From positions 3,410,001 through 3,474,000 of the forward strand of contig NZ_CP079869.1 of NCBI RefSeq assembly GCF_025263265.1: DNA of 64,000 nt, in the 5' to 3' direction. The notes under the pieces were generated by a model. That model had not been told where the DNA came from, searched no databases, and saw only the letters and a list, made by a program, of their open reading frames with translations. The DNA is from Mycobacterium sp. SMC-4 (GTDB lineage: Bacteria > Actinomycetota > Actinomycetes > Mycobacteriales > Mycobacteriaceae). Both the position numbers and the translations under genes were made by a program. Every line of letters begins with the position of its first letter. Position 1 is the first letter of the stretch. Of the stretch, positions 63,482 to 64,000 are shown in pieces.

Positions 63482-64000
63482 CTAGGCCCACTGGTGGCAG
63501 GTACGGACGATCGCCGCGACCGCCCCGGATCCGATCAGCTGACGGGCCGCTTCGTGATCGGCGGCGGGCGAACGATCACGCCCGAGAGGTGGAACCTGCT
63601 CGCGGAGCAACTCGTGGACAGCGCGAGTGCCGACCCCGGCGTGGCCACCGCGGCAGTCGAGTGCTTGTGCCGCACAGACCAATTCGATCGAGAGTATGCC
63701 CTGAAGTCTGTCGATCGCGTCCAGCGCCATCAAAGCACCCGTCATCCCCATGCTGACGTGGTCCTCCTGCCCACCGGATGTCGGGACATTGTCGGTGCTC
63801 ACCGGATAGGCCAGAGCTCGTAACTCACTGAGAAGTGCTGCGGCGGTGTATTGGGACAGCATGTAGCCGCTCGACGCGCCCCGCCCGTCGCCTAGAAACG
63901 CCGGCAACCCACGGTTCTCCGACGGCGCCAGCAGCCGGAATATCCGGCGCTCGGCCATCGAGGCAAGGTCGGCAACCGCGATACGAAGCGTATCGAACCC
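63482..64000 (-). CDS. Histidine ammonia-lyase-like protein (MIO family), C-terminal fragment
   Basis: The gene enters from beyond the window end; 172 residues of its C-terminal part are visible. It reads DTLRIAVADLASMAERRIFRL, LPAFLGDGRGASSGYMLSQY, and AYPVSTDNVPTSGGQEDHVSMG, all strongly conserved in the aromatic amino acid lyase family; the last motif is the HutH-type Gln-Glu-Asp-His. The MIO-forming Ala-Ser-Gly lies outside the window, so substrate (His or another aromatic) cannot be decided. It sits next to lppR but is not an M. tuberculosis neighbour. Confidence 0.85.
   Translation of the reverse strand, partial: GFDTLRIAVADLASMAERRIFRLLAPSENRGLPAFLGDGRGASSGYMLSQYTAAALLSELRALAYPVSTDNVPTSGGQEDHVSMGMTGALMALDAIDRLQGILSIELVCAAQALDCRGGHAGVGTRAVHELLREQVPPLGRDRSPAADHEAARQLIGSGAVAAIVRTCHQWA

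Noticed and set aside
1..64000. tRNA, rRNA or insertion-sequence genes
   Set aside because: I found no tRNA cloverleaf, rRNA stretch, transposase or integrase.

Overview
The window reads as high-GC actinobacterial DNA from a mycobacterium, most likely an environmental, fast-growing Mycolicibacterium-type species. Gene order follows the M. tuberculosis Rv2359 to Rv2403c backbone: zur, Rv2360c-like, uppS, recO, amiA2, era, ybeY, phoH, rsmE, dnaJ2, hrcA, the mbt mycobactin genes, hemW, sirA-cysH-chelatase, subI-cysTWA, trehalase and lppR. Several insertions and replacements break that order. I cannot name the species from sequence alone.

Layout. (1) 1-8.5 kb: housekeeping genes (Zur tail, decaprenyl diphosphate synthase, RecO, amidase, Era, CorC-like CBS protein, YbeY, PhoH) plus an inserted CAP-domain secreted protein. 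(2) 8.6-12 kb: an MmpL/MmpS exporter pair behind an IdeR-type iron box. (3) 12-15.4 kb: rsmE-dnaJ2-hrcA. (4) 15.6-17.2 kb: an exported GjpA-like protein behind two tandem iron boxes. (5) 17.2-38.6 kb: mycobactin assembly line mbtB-mbtT-mbtC-mbtD-mbtE-mbtF-mbtG-mbtH on the minus strand, with short translational-coupling overlaps, divergent from mbtA across an iron-box promoter. (6) 38.6-45.3 kb: where M. tuberculosis has mbtJ and mbtI, this window has a truncated pyruvate-kinase-like gene following mbtA and a 1727-residue iterative type I PKS with 6-methylsalicylate-synthase architecture (KS-AT-TH/DH-KR-ACP), which has its own iron box. (7) 45.3-47.8 kb: SnoaL-like protein, F420/LLM oxidoreductase, HemW. 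(8) 47.9-58 kb: assimilatory sulfur genes (sirA, cysH, sirohydrochlorin chelatase; subI-cysT-cysW-cysA). Each block is preceded by a cysteine-rich, apparently leaderless short ORF, and a CBS/HlyC membrane-protein pair lies between them. (9) 58-64 kb: GH15 trehalase, ANTAR protein, a decayed segment, an F420/LLM gene divergent from a TetR regulator with two operator-like palindromes, lipoprotein LppR, and the C-terminal part of a histidine ammonia-lyase-like gene running off the end.

How it fits together. The central proposal is that the aryl cap of the mycobactin made here is 6-methylsalicylate, assembled from acetyl/malonyl-CoA by the PKS and activated by MbtA, rather than salicylate from chorismate through MbtI. 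The PKS, mbtA/mbtB, the GjpA-like protein and the MmpS/MmpL pair all sit behind sequences resembling the IdeR box, so synthesis, export and an envelope component look like one iron-repressed island. A separate type II thioesterase (MbtT) replaces the thioesterase domain normally fused to MbtB, and its nucleophile position reads as Cys. The sulfur genes form a second, cysteine-responsive module.
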